Part shown: piece after piece, positions 8,374 to 17,212 of the stretch | How the letters are laid out: each line of letters begins with the position of its first letter | How positions within the stretch are numbered: the first letter of the stretch is position 1 | From: CBDEGU01 sp965238045 | GTDB taxonomy: Bacteria > Acidobacteriota > Terriglobia > Bryobacterales > UBA6623 | Assembly: GCA_965238045.1 (NCBI GenBank) | Contig: CBDEGU010000012.1 | Coordinates: 744,001 to 808,000 of the forward strand | DNA length: 64,000 bases | Direction of reading: 5' to 3' | Made by a program: the position numbers and the translations under genes | Notes under the pieces: generated by a model | What the model was told of the DNA's origin: nothing | The model's database searches: none | The model's input: the letters and a program-made list of their open reading frames with translations, nothing else

Positions 8374-9639
8374 TTCCTCGGCGAACGCGCTTTCCACGAC
8401 GGCTGATCCAACCGCATCGCCGAAAGCATTGACCGCCGTGCGAAAGCGGTCAAGGAACCAATCCACCGAGAGGATCAGTCCAATGTACTCGGTCGGCAAC
8501 CCCACGGCGTTGAGGACGATCAGCATGGTGACCAGCCCGGCCTCGGGAATGCCTGCCGCGCCGATGGCGGCGAGGGTCGCCGTCATCGCGATGATGATCT
8601 GCTGCATGATGCTAAGATCCACGCCGATCGCCTGCGCGATGAAGATGGCGGCGGCGGCTTCATAAAGAGCCGTCCCGTCCATGTTGATCGTCGCTCCGAG
8701 CGGCAAGACCAGTTCGACCGAGCGCTTCGAGACGCCCGCCTTCTTGACGGCGCACTCCATCGTCACCGGCAGGGTGGCCGAAGAGCTGGCCGTGGAAAAG
8801 GCGGTCAGGAGGGCTTGCGACATCTGATACATGAAACGGTAAGGGTTTCTTTTCGTAACGACCCAAAGCACCAGCGGCAGGGTCAGCATGGCGTGAATGC
8901 CCAGCCCGGTGAGCACGGTCACGACGTACCAGCCGGTTTGGCCGAGCATGTCAAGGAAGCGCCCATCGGCTTGCGCCTCGCCAAATCGCGCCGTCACCAG
9001 ACAAAAGATGCCCAGCGGAGCTGTTTTCATCAGCAGCAGGACGAACGACATCAATCCGTCGTTGACTTGCACGATCATCGTCGTGATGGCCTCGACGCGC
9101 TTGCCCATGGTGGTGAGCATGGCCGCGAAAATGATGCTGAATAGGATCAGAGGAAGCAGGTTGGTCTCGGCGGCCGCGGCGATCAGATTGTCGGTGAATA
9201 GCATCAACAACAGGTTGTGCAATATGGTGCCAATGGTCGCCGCCTCGCCCGCGGCGGGAATCGCGGCAGCGCTGGATCTGGCCACTGCCTCGAGCGCTTG
9301 CGCGTCGAAGGCCCCCACGCCGGGGCGAATCAGGTTCACGACAGCGAGTCCGGTAATCACCGCCACGACGGTTGTGACGAAGTAGTAGAGAACGGTTCGG
9401 CCGCCGGGCCGTCCCAGCCGGCGAACATCCCCCAGGCCGATGATGCCGCTCATGACGCTGGCCATCACCAGGGGAACCACCATCATCTTGAGCAGCCGCA
9501 GAAAGATCTCGCCGCCCACATGGAATTTGACCGCGAGATGGGGAAACAACAGCGCCATGAAGATGGCGGCGACGATGCCCGCGCAAATGTAGAGCGTCAG
9601 GTGACTCTGATCTTGCTTGGTCGCAGTTTCCCGTGGCAT
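8368..9639 (-). CDS. dicarboxylate/amino acid:cation symporter (DAACS family)
   Basis: About 423 residues from the ATG giving MPRETATKQDQ; an in-frame upstream extension of 16 residues exists. Family signatures are strong: the Ser-rich re-entrant loop (FSTASSSATLPVTME), the second motif PLGATINMDGTALYE, and the late GAAGIPEAGLVTM segment, on a background of about eight hydrophobic helices. It should couple uptake of glutamate, aspartate or C4-dicarboxylates to Na+ or H+ across the inner membrane. The TASSSATLPVTMEC form is nearer to neutral amino acid/EAAT-like members than to DctA, but the substrate is not proven. It is a single gene, convergent with the methyltransferase pair. Confidence 0.92.
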   Translation of the reverse strand: MPRETATKQDQSHLTLYICAGIVAAIFMALLFPHLAVKFHVGGEIFLRLLKMMVVPLVMASVMSGIIGLGDVRRLGRPGGRTVLYYFVTTVVAVITGLAVVNLIRPGVGAFDAQALEAVARSSAAAIPAAGEAATIGTILHNLLLMLFTDNLIAAAAETNLLPLILFSIIFAAMLTTMGKRVEAITTMIVQVNDGLMSFVLLLMKTAPLGIFCLVTARFGEAQADGRFLDMLGQTGWYVVTVLTGLGIHAMLTLPLVLWVVTKRNPYRFMYQMSQALLTAFSTASSSATLPVTMECAVKKAGVSKRSVELVLPLGATINMDGTALYEAAAAIFIAQAIGVDLSIMQQIIIAMTATLAAIGAAGIPEAGLVTMLIVLNAVGLPTEYIGLILSVDWFLDRFRTAVNAFGDAVGSAVVESAFAEES

Positions 9640-9720
9640 GAGCGGTGGCAGAAGAGAGGCGGCGCCTTGCGGACCGAAAGGCCGCAATCCGAAGCGTCTC
9701 GGAAGCGTTCCCTATGATTC

Positions 9721-10941
9721 TCAGCCGGGCCGGATCTTGCGGCTGCGCTCGTCATAGATCATCCGCCGGCCGCGCATCAGGCTTTCATCGGCCATGATTA
9801 CGGCGACTGAATGCGAGTAGCCCGCGTCGATCGGAGCGTTGGGTTGGGTGCGCGACCGGAGGCATTCGAGCCAGTTGAGCATGTGGGGCGTGCTCTCGGC
9901 CGTTGGGATCGTCGTGCCGGCAGGAATGCGATCGTCCTCTTGCGACTTTTCGCCGCTAATCAGAAACGGATTCGACCAGCGGGACGCGTCCATCACGCCG
10001 CGGGTGCCGAAAAACTTGAGGTAGCTGTTGTCGGCGATCCCGTACATGGTGCAATAACGAACGAGAAATCCCTTGTCGGGATACTCCAACACGGTTTCGA
10101 CCGAGTCGGGGGCGGTGCGCGCATCCTTCCAGCGGTAGGTTCCGCCCATGGTCATCACCCGCTGGGGAGGTTTGCAGCCGGTGATGTAGTGCACCAAGTC
10201 AATGAAATGCACCATCAAATTACTGTGCGGCCCGCGGGAGAATTCGCGATACCCGAACCAGGCCGCGTACTGATCGGCGTTCCAGGGCCGGTACTTGCGG
10301 TGCATCAAAAAGGCACGCCAGTCGGTATCGGACTCGGCGATGGTTCGCTCCCCGTAGCGGTGCCAGTAGGGCTTGTAACCATTGCGGGACTGCTCGATCT
10401 TAAAGATGTCGCCGAGGCCCCCGGATTGAATGAAGTCGCGGCCGGCCTTGGAGGAGTCGAAACTGCGGACCTGCGTTCCCATCTGCACGACGTGGCTGGA
10501 TTTTTTCACCGTGTCGACGGCCTTGCGCAACTCTTTCATGCTCATGGCGAGAGGCTTTTCGACATAAACGTCCTTGCCGGCGCGGATGGCTTCGATCAAC
10601 TGCGTACAGTGCTGGTGATCGGGCGTGCCGATGACCACGGCGTCAATATCCGGGTTGTCGAGAACGTCTTGGTAGCGGGTGACCTGAGCCGGAGCGGGAG
10701 CCGAGGAATCGCTGACATCCGAGGCGGCTTTTTCGCGCTGCTGGCGCCAGATATCGCACACGGCACGGACTTCCACATTGCTTTGCTGCTGAAACTTGAG
10801 AACTTCACGCAGCAGATTGCGGCGCCCGCAGCCGATCACGCCGATGCCGATACGGTCGTTCGCGCCGATCACGCGAGCGGGCCGCAGAACCTTCGCGGTG
10901 GAAAGAGCCAGAGAAGTGGTGACGAATCCTCGTCGGGTCAT
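9721..10941 (-). CDS. Gfo/Idh/MocA-family oxidoreductase, TAT-type signal
   Basis: 406 residues. The ATG is preceded by a near-perfect AAGGAGG with a 7-base gap. The N-terminus MTRRGFVTTSLALS is a short Tat-like signal. The NAD(P)-binding core follows: GIGVIGCGRRN, then VRAVCDIW, AVVIGTPDHQHC and DVYVEKPLAMS, the conserved EKP motif. The C-terminal half has HFIDLVHYITGCKPP and the GTYRWKDARTAPD segment of the subgroup common in Acidobacteriota and Planctomycetes, whose members are mostly uncharacterised. The substrate is probably a sugar or sugar derivative, by family only. This is one of three exported members in the window. Confidence 0.87.
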   Translation of the reverse strand: MTRRGFVTTSLALSTAKVLRPARVIGANDRIGIGVIGCGRRNLLREVLKFQQQSNVEVRAVCDIWRQQREKAASDVSDSSAPAPAQVTRYQDVLDNPDIDAVVIGTPDHQHCTQLIEAIRAGKDVYVEKPLAMSMKELRKAVDTVKKSSHVVQMGTQVRSFDSSKAGRDFIQSGGLGDIFKIEQSRNGYKPYWHRYGERTIAESDTDWRAFLMHRKYRPWNADQYAAWFGYREFSRGPHSNLMVHFIDLVHYITGCKPPQRVMTMGGTYRWKDARTAPDSVETVLEYPDKGFLVRYCTMYGIADNSYLKFFGTRGVMDASRWSNPFLISGEKSQEDDRIPAGTTIPTAESTPHMLNWLECLRSRTQPNAPIDAGYSHSVAVIMADESLMRGRRMIYDERSRKIRPG

Positions 10942-11044
10942 GGCGGAACCTCCTTGCGGCGACTGCTGTCGTGCCAGATCCAGTCGTTGCCAATGGTAGC
11001 ACCTGGAGCGGAGCAGCAAGGCCATGCCAGGCGGCGGAGCGGAG

Positions 11045-11989
11045 TTAAACGGCGACCGGCCGGGGCGTATCGACGAAGGTCAGCCAGCCATGCCGATCCT
11101 CGGCCTCGCCGGTGACGATGGAGAGGAATTCCGCCTGCAAGCGGGCAGTGATGGGTCCGCGTTTGCCGTCGCCGACTTTGATCTTGTCGACCGAGCGGAT
11201 GGGCGTGATCTCGGCCGCGGTTCCAGTAAAGAAAACCTCGTCGGCGATGTAGAGCCACTCACGCGGCAGCACCTGCTCGGTGACTTGGTAGCCAAGATCG
11301 GCGGCCAGTTGGATGACCGTGTCGCGGGTGATGCCCGGCAGCACGGAGTTGCCCGGCGGCGGGGTATAGAGTTTGCCGTCGCGAACGAGGAAGATGTTCT
11401 CGCCGCTGCCTTCGGAAACGTATCCGGCCGCGTCGAGCGCGATGGCCTCGCTGTAGCCGTTGACGACCGCCTCCATCTTCATCAACTGGGAGTTCATGTA
11501 GTTGGCGGCGCATTTCGCGAGGGTCGGCAAGGTATTGGGCGCCAGCCGCGTCCAGGTCGAAATACACACGTCGACACCTTGTTCGAGAGCCTCGGCGCCA
11601 AGATACTTACCCCATTCCCAGCATGCGATGTAGACTTCGATGGGATTTTCGAGCGCCAGAACACCGACCTCGCCGTATCCGCGAAAGGCAATCGGACGGA
11701 GATAGCAGGCCTCGAGACGATTGGCGCGCACCAATTCTCGCATAGCCTCCACGGTCTGGTCCCGCGAGAATCCCAGGTCGTCCATGCGATAAATCTTCGC
11801 TGAATCGAAGAGCCGCCGGGTGTGTTCGCGCACACGAAAGATGGCCGGGCCGGCCTTGGTCTGATAGCAGCGTATGCCCTCGAACACGCTGGTGCCATAA
11901 TGGAGCGCGTGCGTGAGAATGTGGATCTTGGCATCGTCCCAGTTGATCAATGTGCCGTTGTGCCAGATCTTTTCCGTCGGTTGTATCAT
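11045..11989 (-). CDS. ilvE: branched-chain amino acid aminotransferase
   Basis: 314 residues, full length for IlvE. It interconverts Val, Leu and Ile with their 2-oxo acids using 2-oxoglutarate/glutamate, in the cytosol. Fold type IV class markers are present: LTHALHYGTSVFEGIR, YLRPIAFRGYG, RLAPNTLPTLAKCAANY with the PLP-binding Lys, ALDAAGYVSEGSGENIF, GITRDTVIQLA and EVFFTGTAAEITPI. It is a single gene, divergent from the M48 peptidase gene across about 190 bp. No leader peptide or attenuator was recognised in that gap. Confidence 0.96.
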   Translation of the reverse strand: MIQPTEKIWHNGTLINWDDAKIHILTHALHYGTSVFEGIRCYQTKAGPAIFRVREHTRRLFDSAKIYRMDDLGFSRDQTVEAMRELVRANRLEACYLRPIAFRGYGEVGVLALENPIEVYIACWEWGKYLGAEALEQGVDVCISTWTRLAPNTLPTLAKCAANYMNSQLMKMEAVVNGYSEAIALDAAGYVSEGSGENIFLVRDGKLYTPPPGNSVLPGITRDTVIQLAADLGYQVTEQVLPREWLYIADEVFFTGTAAEITPIRSVDKIKVGDGKRGPITARLQAEFLSIVTGEAEDRHGWLTFVDTPRPVAV

Positions 11990-12178
11990 CGGATCGTCCC
12001 CGAAAAACCCCTTGTACGATTATTTACCATTATGGCACCCCATGCGGCCAGGAAGCTCGACGGTGCATTACATGGGGTACAAAATCAGGCCCGAACGTGT
12101 CGCCGGTCGGCGCCGAATTGGTGTAAGTTTGACTACAGAGGCAGGGGTCCAACACAGCGACCCAGGAGAGTAATCAAC

Positions 12179-13564
12179 GTGCGGACTTTCATTCATCGAA
12201 GCATCGCCGCCGCCATCGCGGTTTGCCTGCTGCAAGCCGGGCCGGCGCTTGCGCAAAAGAGGATCAGGCCGGGCTTTAATCTCTTTTCGCCCGCTCAGGA
12301 CATCCAGCTCGGCAAGGAGGCCTCGGCGGAAATCGAGAAACAGGTCAGCGTTGCGAAGGATAAGAAGCTCACCGCCTATGTGGCCAAGATCGGCCAGCGT
12401 CTGGCCGCTGTGGCTCAAGGCGAGAAGTATCCGTATTCGTTCAAGGTTGTGGCCGATCCAAGCATCAACGCCTTCGCGCTGCCCGGCGGTCCGATCTATG
12501 TCCACACCGGACTGATCACCGCCGCCGATAACGAGGCGCAGTTGGCCGGAGTGCTGGCGCACGAAGAGGCGCATGTCGCCCTGCGGCACTCCACCAACCG
12601 CGCGACCAAGGCGCAGATTTTTCAAATTCCGCTCGTGCTGGCAGGAGGCATGCTTGAGAAGAAGGGAGGTATCCTGGGCGCGCTCAGCCAGATTGGAATC
12701 GGCTTCGGCGTGAATTCGATCTTCATGAAGTATTCCCGGAACGCCGAAAAACAGGCCGACATCGTCGGGGCGCGCATGATGGCCGAGGTCGGTTACGACC
12801 CGGTCGAGATGGCCGCGTTTTTCCAGAAGCTCGAAGAGACTGGAGGCGCGCGCGGGCCGCAATTTTTCTCGGATCACCCAAATCCTGGCAATCGCGTGCG
12901 CTACATCAGCGAAGAGGTCGAATTGCTGCCGAAACGCTCCTACACCAAGGGCTCGGCCGGCCTGTTCCAGGCCATGAAGGCTCGGGCGGCGAAGATCAAA
13001 GGGCCGCCCAAGAAGAAGGCGGATGCGGAATCACTCTCCGGAGCAGGGAAGACCGCTTCCGGGCCCGCCGGCGCTGGGGCCACAGCCGCTTCCGGGCGGG
13101 TTCGCTTCCGAGGCAGCGGCTACGAGTTTGTTCATCCGGCCGACTGGAGGGCCTACGCAACCGATGGCGGCGCGACCGTCACGGTGATTCCAGCAAACGG
13201 GCTGGTGACGGCGACGCATGGCTCGCCGACGGTGGCCCGCGGCGCGATGGCTGGATACTTTCCGGCGTCGGGGCGAAGCCTTGGCCAGAAGACGAACGAG
13301 CTTCTTGCCGACTTGCGGCGAAGCAGTCCCGAACTGGCCGCGGTTCCAGGGCAGCGGCGCGGGGTCCGTTTCGGGGCGCTGGACGGCGAAAGCCTGCTGC
13401 TGAGGGGCCGGTCGCCACTTGGGAATCAGAGCGAGGCGGCGTGGCTGGTGGTCAACGAACAGCGGAAGGGATTGTTCTACATGCTCTTTGTCGCCCCGGA
13501 AAACGAGTACGAGGCTCTGCGGGTTGATTTTCAGAACATGGTGCAGTCCGCGGTCTTTGACTAG
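12179..13564 (+). CDS. M48-family metallopeptidase, exported
   Basis: 461 residues from the GTG at 12179, behind AGGAG at 12164-12168. The frame is open for another 119 codons upstream, but the signal peptide (FIHRSIAAAIAVCLLQ, then AGPALAQ) fixes this start. The zinc site is LAGVLAHEEAHVALRH, an HEEAH form of HExxH, and the third ligand lies in the downstream AEKQADIVGARMM helix. FSDHPNPGNR follows, as in the BepA/LoiP group. The family degrades misfolded envelope proteins in the periplasm. After an Ala/Gly/Lys-rich linker (residues about 270-305) comes a C-terminal domain of about 150 residues (GYEFVHPADWRAY) that is not part of the peptidase and was not identified. Confidence 0.9.
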   Translation: MRTFIHRSIAAAIAVCLLQAGPALAQKRIRPGFNLFSPAQDIQLGKEASAEIEKQVSVAKDKKLTAYVAKIGQRLAAVAQGEKYPYSFKVVADPSINAFALPGGPIYVHTGLITAADNEAQLAGVLAHEEAHVALRHSTNRATKAQIFQIPLVLAGGMLEKKGGILGALSQIGIGFGVNSIFMKYSRNAEKQADIVGARMMAEVGYDPVEMAAFFQKLEETGGARGPQFFSDHPNPGNRVRYISEEVELLPKRSYTKGSAGLFQAMKARAAKIKGPPKKKADAESLSGAGKTASGPAGAGATAASGRVRFRGSGYEFVHPADWRAYATDGGATVTVIPANGLVTATHGSPTVARGAMAGYFPASGRSLGQKTNELLADLRRSSPELAAVPGQRRGVRFGALDGESLLLRGRSPLGNQSEAAWLVVNEQRKGLFYMLFVAPENEYEALRVDFQNMVQSAVFD

Positions 13565-13656
13565 ACGGCCGCTGAAAGGCCCGGAACCTTTTTAGCCCCG
13601 GCTTCCAACTCGGGCCCGCGGATACCAGACGATCTCGTGCGGGCTAGAATAGGGGC

Positions 13657-14376
13657 TTGCCGCCTTCCATTCGAGCCATCTTTCTTGACTTCGATGGCAC
13701 ACTCGTCGATAGTGAACCCCTGCATCACGAGTGCTGGGTGCAGGCCATCCGGCCCTACGGCGGCGATATCGGCTGGGAGGACTATGCCAGCCGGATGATC
13801 GGCATTACCGACAGCAGCGCGGCCCGGATTCTGCTGAGCGAAGCTGGAGTTTCGCCCACCAGCGAGCTGATCGAGCAGGCCTGCAAGGTGAAGAAGAGCG
13901 CTTATGTAGCACGGGTCGTCGCCGAGGTCGGGATCGACAAGGACACCATATCTTGGATCACTAGCCGTCCAGAAGATCTATATTTAGGCGTGGTCTCCTC
14001 AAGTCATGGATTTGAAGTAGTTCCTGTACTGAGCAAGGCTAATATTTTAGATACATTGGATTTACTGATTTGCGCAGAGCATGTCCAGCGACGTAAGCCC
14101 GACCCGGAACCGTATCTACTGGCCGTCGAGCGCCTGAATCAGAACCTGCGGCATGCCGCGGCGGCGCGGCAGGTCTCAGCAGCCGGACACGCTCCTGTGG
14201 CCGGGCAAGCCCCCCTAGGCGGAGAAACACGGATCGATCCCTCGGAATGTCTGGTGGTCGAGGACTCAGACGCCGGCGTCGCGGCGGCGACGGCCGCCGG
14301 TCTGCGTGTTGAGCGTGTCGCAGGGCCATCGGAGTTGCTTGCCGTCCTAGAGAGGACGCGGCAGGAATCGGGCTGA
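13657..14376 (+). CDS. HAD-family phosphatase (beta-phosphoglucomutase-like)
   Basis: 239 residues from a TTG start; no better start is seen. HAD motif I is FLDFDGTLVDSEPLHHECW, with the nucleophile and acid Asp pair and the Leu-His region of phosphoglucomutase-like members. Motif II is GVVSSSHGFE, motif III the Lys in QRRKPDPEPY, and motif IV VVEDSDAGVAAATAAG. About 28 extra residues (AAAARQVSAAGHAPVAGQAP and flanks) sit between motifs III and IV and look like a GC-rich low-complexity insertion. The stretch at about 13945-14090 is distinctly AT-richer than the flanks. The substrate is a small phosphorylated metabolite, unassigned. Confidence 0.85.
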   Translation: MPPSIRAIFLDFDGTLVDSEPLHHECWVQAIRPYGGDIGWEDYASRMIGITDSSAARILLSEAGVSPTSELIEQACKVKKSAYVARVVAEVGIDKDTISWITSRPEDLYLGVVSSSHGFEVVPVLSKANILDTLDLLICAEHVQRRKPDPEPYLLAVERLNQNLRHAAAARQVSAAGHAPVAGQAPLGGETRIDPSECLVVEDSDAGVAAATAAGLRVERVAGPSELLAVLERTRQESG

Positions 14377-14564
14377 GCGGGCTCAGCGGGGTAAACCAGT
14401 TGCGGCGTCAGCTTGTTACGGGGAGATCTTGCCGGACAGAATCTTCCAGAACGGGATTGTCAGAACGGGGTTGGGAGAGACAGATGAGGTCGTATAATGT
14501 ATATTATGTTAAGTTATATATCTGGCTAGCTCAGGCCGAAGGGTCGCGTCCAGGCCAGACCTCC

Positions 14565-14888
14565 CTATTGCCTCACGCCATCATCCTGGGTCCGCAACCG
14601 CCTCAGCAACGACAAGAAAACTAGAAATAGATACGTCCAGAGGTAACTCCCAGCAGCAACGAAACCACAAGCCAACCATGTCCACACAGGAGAAGACGGA
14701 GGAGACAGATTTAGCGCCTTAAGCAGAATCAACTCTGGCAGGTTCGTCATCATGAGCAAATATGCAAGTATTTGCATCTGGGAATCGCCCGGCGCAAGAT
14801 GCCACAGACCGATGAACGCGACTCGCGTGCCCGCGACAACAGTACCCCAGAGAGCGACTTTGCGTGCCAGTTGCGAGAGACCCTTCAA
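14565..14888 (-). CDS. small membrane protein of unknown function
   Basis: 107 residues from a TTG start that has GAGGAG about seven bases upstream. The start lies only three bases beyond the stop of the SelA-like gene, so the two are probably co-transcribed and coupled. Three hydrophobic segments are visible (about residues 10-28, 35-52 and 66-92), followed by a basic tail (LLRRLRTQDDG). No family was recognised. Confidence 0.6.
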   Translation of the reverse strand: MKGLSQLARKVALWGTVVAGTRVAFIGLWHLAPGDSQMQILAYLLMMTNLPELILLKALNLSPPSSPVWTWLACGFVAAGSYLWTYLFLVFLSLLRRLRTQDDGVRQ

Positions 14889-14891
14889 TTT

Positions 14892-16283
14892 TCACTCCTC
14901 GGACCTTCCCCGCTTCTCAACGCTCCTCGTTCCGCCTGAGATACAGAACGCGTCCCAGGCGTCGATCGGATTGTCTAGCTGCCAGTCCCCTTTTGGGTTG
15001 TTTATCGCGGCGCGTTTGGCCGCGGTTTGTCTAGCATAGGTCAAGACCTCCACAAGACGCCCGGCCACGATGCGCTCTTGGCCCGGCTCCATCATCCAGG
15101 TGACGATCGTGACGCCCAGGGGCGTTCGCAGCGGGACTACGCTGGGCTCGCCTGCCCGCAGGTCCCTGAAGCAATCGTCCCAGCTATAGCGCCAATCCTT
15201 CTCGGGCCAGCGCACCCACAGTCTCGGGACGTGGTGGGTGACCCAGCGCGGAACGTAGCCTGTCTCGACGCCCGGAAGCTCGCCGAGCGCACTCTTGACG
15301 TGATCGATCTGGTCCTTCCAGCGGTTCCATTCCTTGTCATGATCGAGAGCGACATAGCGTTCGACAGCCGCCAACATGCCGATCAGGGTTTCTTTCGAGA
15401 TTTTCAGATCGCGGCCAATGCCGCTATAGGGGCTCTGGAAGCGATGGGCCATCTCGATGAGGTCCTTGCGGCCCAGCAGAAGCCCGGCGTTCTGCGGTCC
15501 GCGGAGTCCCTTGCCGCCGCTGAAGGCCACCAGGTCGACGCCCATGCCGGTGTATTTCGAAAGATTCTCGCTCGGAGGCAACTCGGCGGCAGCGTCCACG
15601 AGCAGAGGAAGGCGGGCTTTCTTGGCAATGGCGACGCACTGCTCCAGCGAGACCTTGCCGCCGGGAGCATCCAGGCGATCGCGGTGCGTGCCGAAATGCT
15701 TTTCCGCGACCAAATAATAAAGCATCGCGGTCTTGCCGGTAATCGCCCGCTCCATCTCGTCTTGGTATTCGACGGTCACCATGCGCGCTCCGGCGGCTTC
15801 GCACTGACGAACCCAACCGGTGTGATGGAGATTCTGGCAGATGACCTCGTTCTTCATGCCGCCGGCGAACGGGAGACGTTTTCGCTTATCGGGATCGTCG
15901 CCGGCAATGGCGACACAAGTCGCGACAAAGATCGCTCCGGCGGCGCCGGTGGTGACCAGCGCCGCTTCGTTGCCGGTGAGCTTCGCGATGCGCTCACCCA
16001 CAGCTCGCGAGAGGTCGCGAATCGGCACATAGTGGCGGCCGGCGTCGAGCATGGCTTCGACGACTTCTGGAGGCATCAGAGAACCGCCGAGATGGGTGTA
16101 GGTGCCCGCGGCGTTGATAATGGGGCGCAGGCCCAGCCGGCGATAGACCTGGCTGGAGTCATTACCCGCCCGGGCCGCCGGCGCGGCGGCTAGGCGGTTG
16201 GCAGTCGGCGGAACGCCGAGCAATCCTAACCATCCGCTGCCCTGCAGGAAGCGTCTCCGGTTCCATCTAAGCAGGTTCCTCAT
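14892..16283 (-). CDS. SelA-like PLP-dependent enzyme with Tat-type signal
   Basis: 463 residues from the ATG giving MRNLLRWNRRRFLQGSGWLG; GAGGGGGA lies upstream. The in-frame 61 residues before it lack homologous character. NRRRFLQGSGWLGLLG is a Tat-like twin-arginine signal, unusual for a PLP enzyme. The body matches the SelA/DgaE-like fold type I family: LRPIINAAGTYTHLGGS, VTTGAAGAIFVATC, LPLLVDAAAELPP, and DLVAFSGGKGLRGPQ with the Schiff-base Lys. Such proteins are usually annotated as selenocysteine-synthase-like but often act as amino-sugar acid ammonia lyases. No tRNA-Sec or selB is nearby, so a selenium role is unlikely. Confidence 0.82.
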   Translation of the reverse strand: MRNLLRWNRRRFLQGSGWLGLLGVPPTANRLAAAPAARAGNDSSQVYRRLGLRPIINAAGTYTHLGGSLMPPEVVEAMLDAGRHYVPIRDLSRAVGERIAKLTGNEAALVTTGAAGAIFVATCVAIAGDDPDKRKRLPFAGGMKNEVICQNLHHTGWVRQCEAAGARMVTVEYQDEMERAITGKTAMLYYLVAEKHFGTHRDRLDAPGGKVSLEQCVAIAKKARLPLLVDAAAELPPSENLSKYTGMGVDLVAFSGGKGLRGPQNAGLLLGRKDLIEMAHRFQSPYSGIGRDLKISKETLIGMLAAVERYVALDHDKEWNRWKDQIDHVKSALGELPGVETGYVPRWVTHHVPRLWVRWPEKDWRYSWDDCFRDLRAGEPSVVPLRTPLGVTIVTWMMEPGQERIVAGRLVEVLTYARQTAAKRAAINNPKGDWQLDNPIDAWDAFCISGGTRSVEKRGRSEE

Positions 16284-16462
16284 CTTGTGATCCCCCTCGC
16301 AGCGTGAAAACCCGGCCCATGCCGCACACCGAAATTTGCATGATTCCACCCCCGTTGTCAAACGCTCTGGGGCGGGCGACACTCTCACCTCACGGTTCGA
16401 AGTGCGGGTTGTGAGGCCAGCCGGTCTTATCGCGTCAACCCATCTCCCGGTGACCGGTTGGG

Positions 16463-16948
16463 TCACGGAATGAAGATATCTACAATGGCCGATGTCGAAC
16501 GATCAAAGACAACGCCGCGGCCTTCGAGGAAGCCGCGGCGCAGATGACTGGGAAGCGGGCTGAGGCGGCTTTCGAGATCGGGCGGAAATGAGGTGACTCG
16601 CTTCTCAAGTCCCGGAGGAAGACGGCCGTTACGACGAAGATGTTTCTCCAGGCCTGGGGGCAGCGCACCGCCGCGCTTGGACAGACCCGGGGGCAGTCCC
16701 CCGCCCTTGTAGCCACCAACATAGCGGCGGATGAGATCGCGATCCTTACCGAGCCTGACATGGAGGTCAATGCCGATATTGGACGAACGGTGCCGGGATT
16801 CCTGTCGGGCGTAGTCCGTCGACCGGCCCTTGCCTTTGTCTTTCCCGTGGGCGGCGGCCGCTGACCGGCCTTTGCCTTTGCCTTGGGCGGCGGCCGGTGA
16901 CGGCCAAAATGCTAGCAACAAGGCTAGCGCCAGAATGAGTCGAAGCAT
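16463..16948 (-). CDS. secreted PPGL-motif protein
   Basis: 161 residues. A signal peptide (MLRLILALALLLAFWPSPAA, cut near AQG) is followed by a Lys/Gly-rich segment, then three LPPGL motifs (GGLPPGLSKRGG, ALPPGLEKHLRR, RLPPGLEKRVTS), a variant FPPDLESRL, and a closing VVFDRSTSAIVDIFIP strand. This spaced layout is familiar from small exported proteins of Acidobacteriota and Proteobacteria with an RcnB-like or nickel/cobalt-homeostasis-like tail. The function is unknown. It may share a transcript with the SelA-like gene, whose start lies about 180 bp downstream. Confidence 0.7.
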   Translation of the reverse strand: MLRLILALALLLAFWPSPAAAQGKGKGRSAAAAHGKDKGKGRSTDYARQESRHRSSNIGIDLHVRLGKDRDLIRRYVGGYKGGGLPPGLSKRGGALPPGLEKHLRRNGRLPPGLEKRVTSFPPDLESRLSPLPSHLRRGFLEGRGVVFDRSTSAIVDIFIP

Positions 16949-17079
16949 CGCTTGCTCCCTGTCTTTCTATCATCGGGCCGCAGGCACGATTGGATCAATA
17001 GGGTTTTCGGCCGAGGGAGGGCTCGCGACTGCCTAAGGGTCGGCGGCGAGGGGAACGATTTCGTCTCGGAGACCCCGAG

Positions 17080-17136
17080 CTAGGCCCGCATTTCTGACCA
17101 CCGGACGACCGAAGCACCGATAGGATCGCCAAAATA
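17080..17136. repeat. MITE-like repeat, degenerate fragment
   Basis: About 57 bp beginning CTAGGCCCGCATTTCTGACC and continuing GACGACCGAAGCAC, GATAGG and CGCCAAA. This aligns with the left quarter of copy A (255-310) with a few substitutions. The rest of the element is missing. It lies in the 16949-17212 intergenic gap, upstream of the YkvI-like gene; nothing else was recognised there. Confidence 0.65.
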
Positions 17137-17212
17137 GAAATCCTGACCAAGACATTTCGGCGTATCATGCACTCAATGGATCGCGGTATGATGGCGCGAT
17201 CAAGGGTTGGCG

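Noticed and set aside
9811..11115. A 434-residue open frame antisense to the Gfo/Idh gene
   Set aside because: It mirrors the third-position GC bias of the real gene; no motif or ribosome site.
14470..14530. AT-rich stretch with TATAATGTATATTATG, considered as promoter or origin
   Set aside because: It lies between two convergent genes, with no DnaA-box cluster and no downstream gene in the right orientation.
15027..16193. A 388-residue open frame antisense to the SelA-like gene
   Set aside because: No domain and typical shadow composition.
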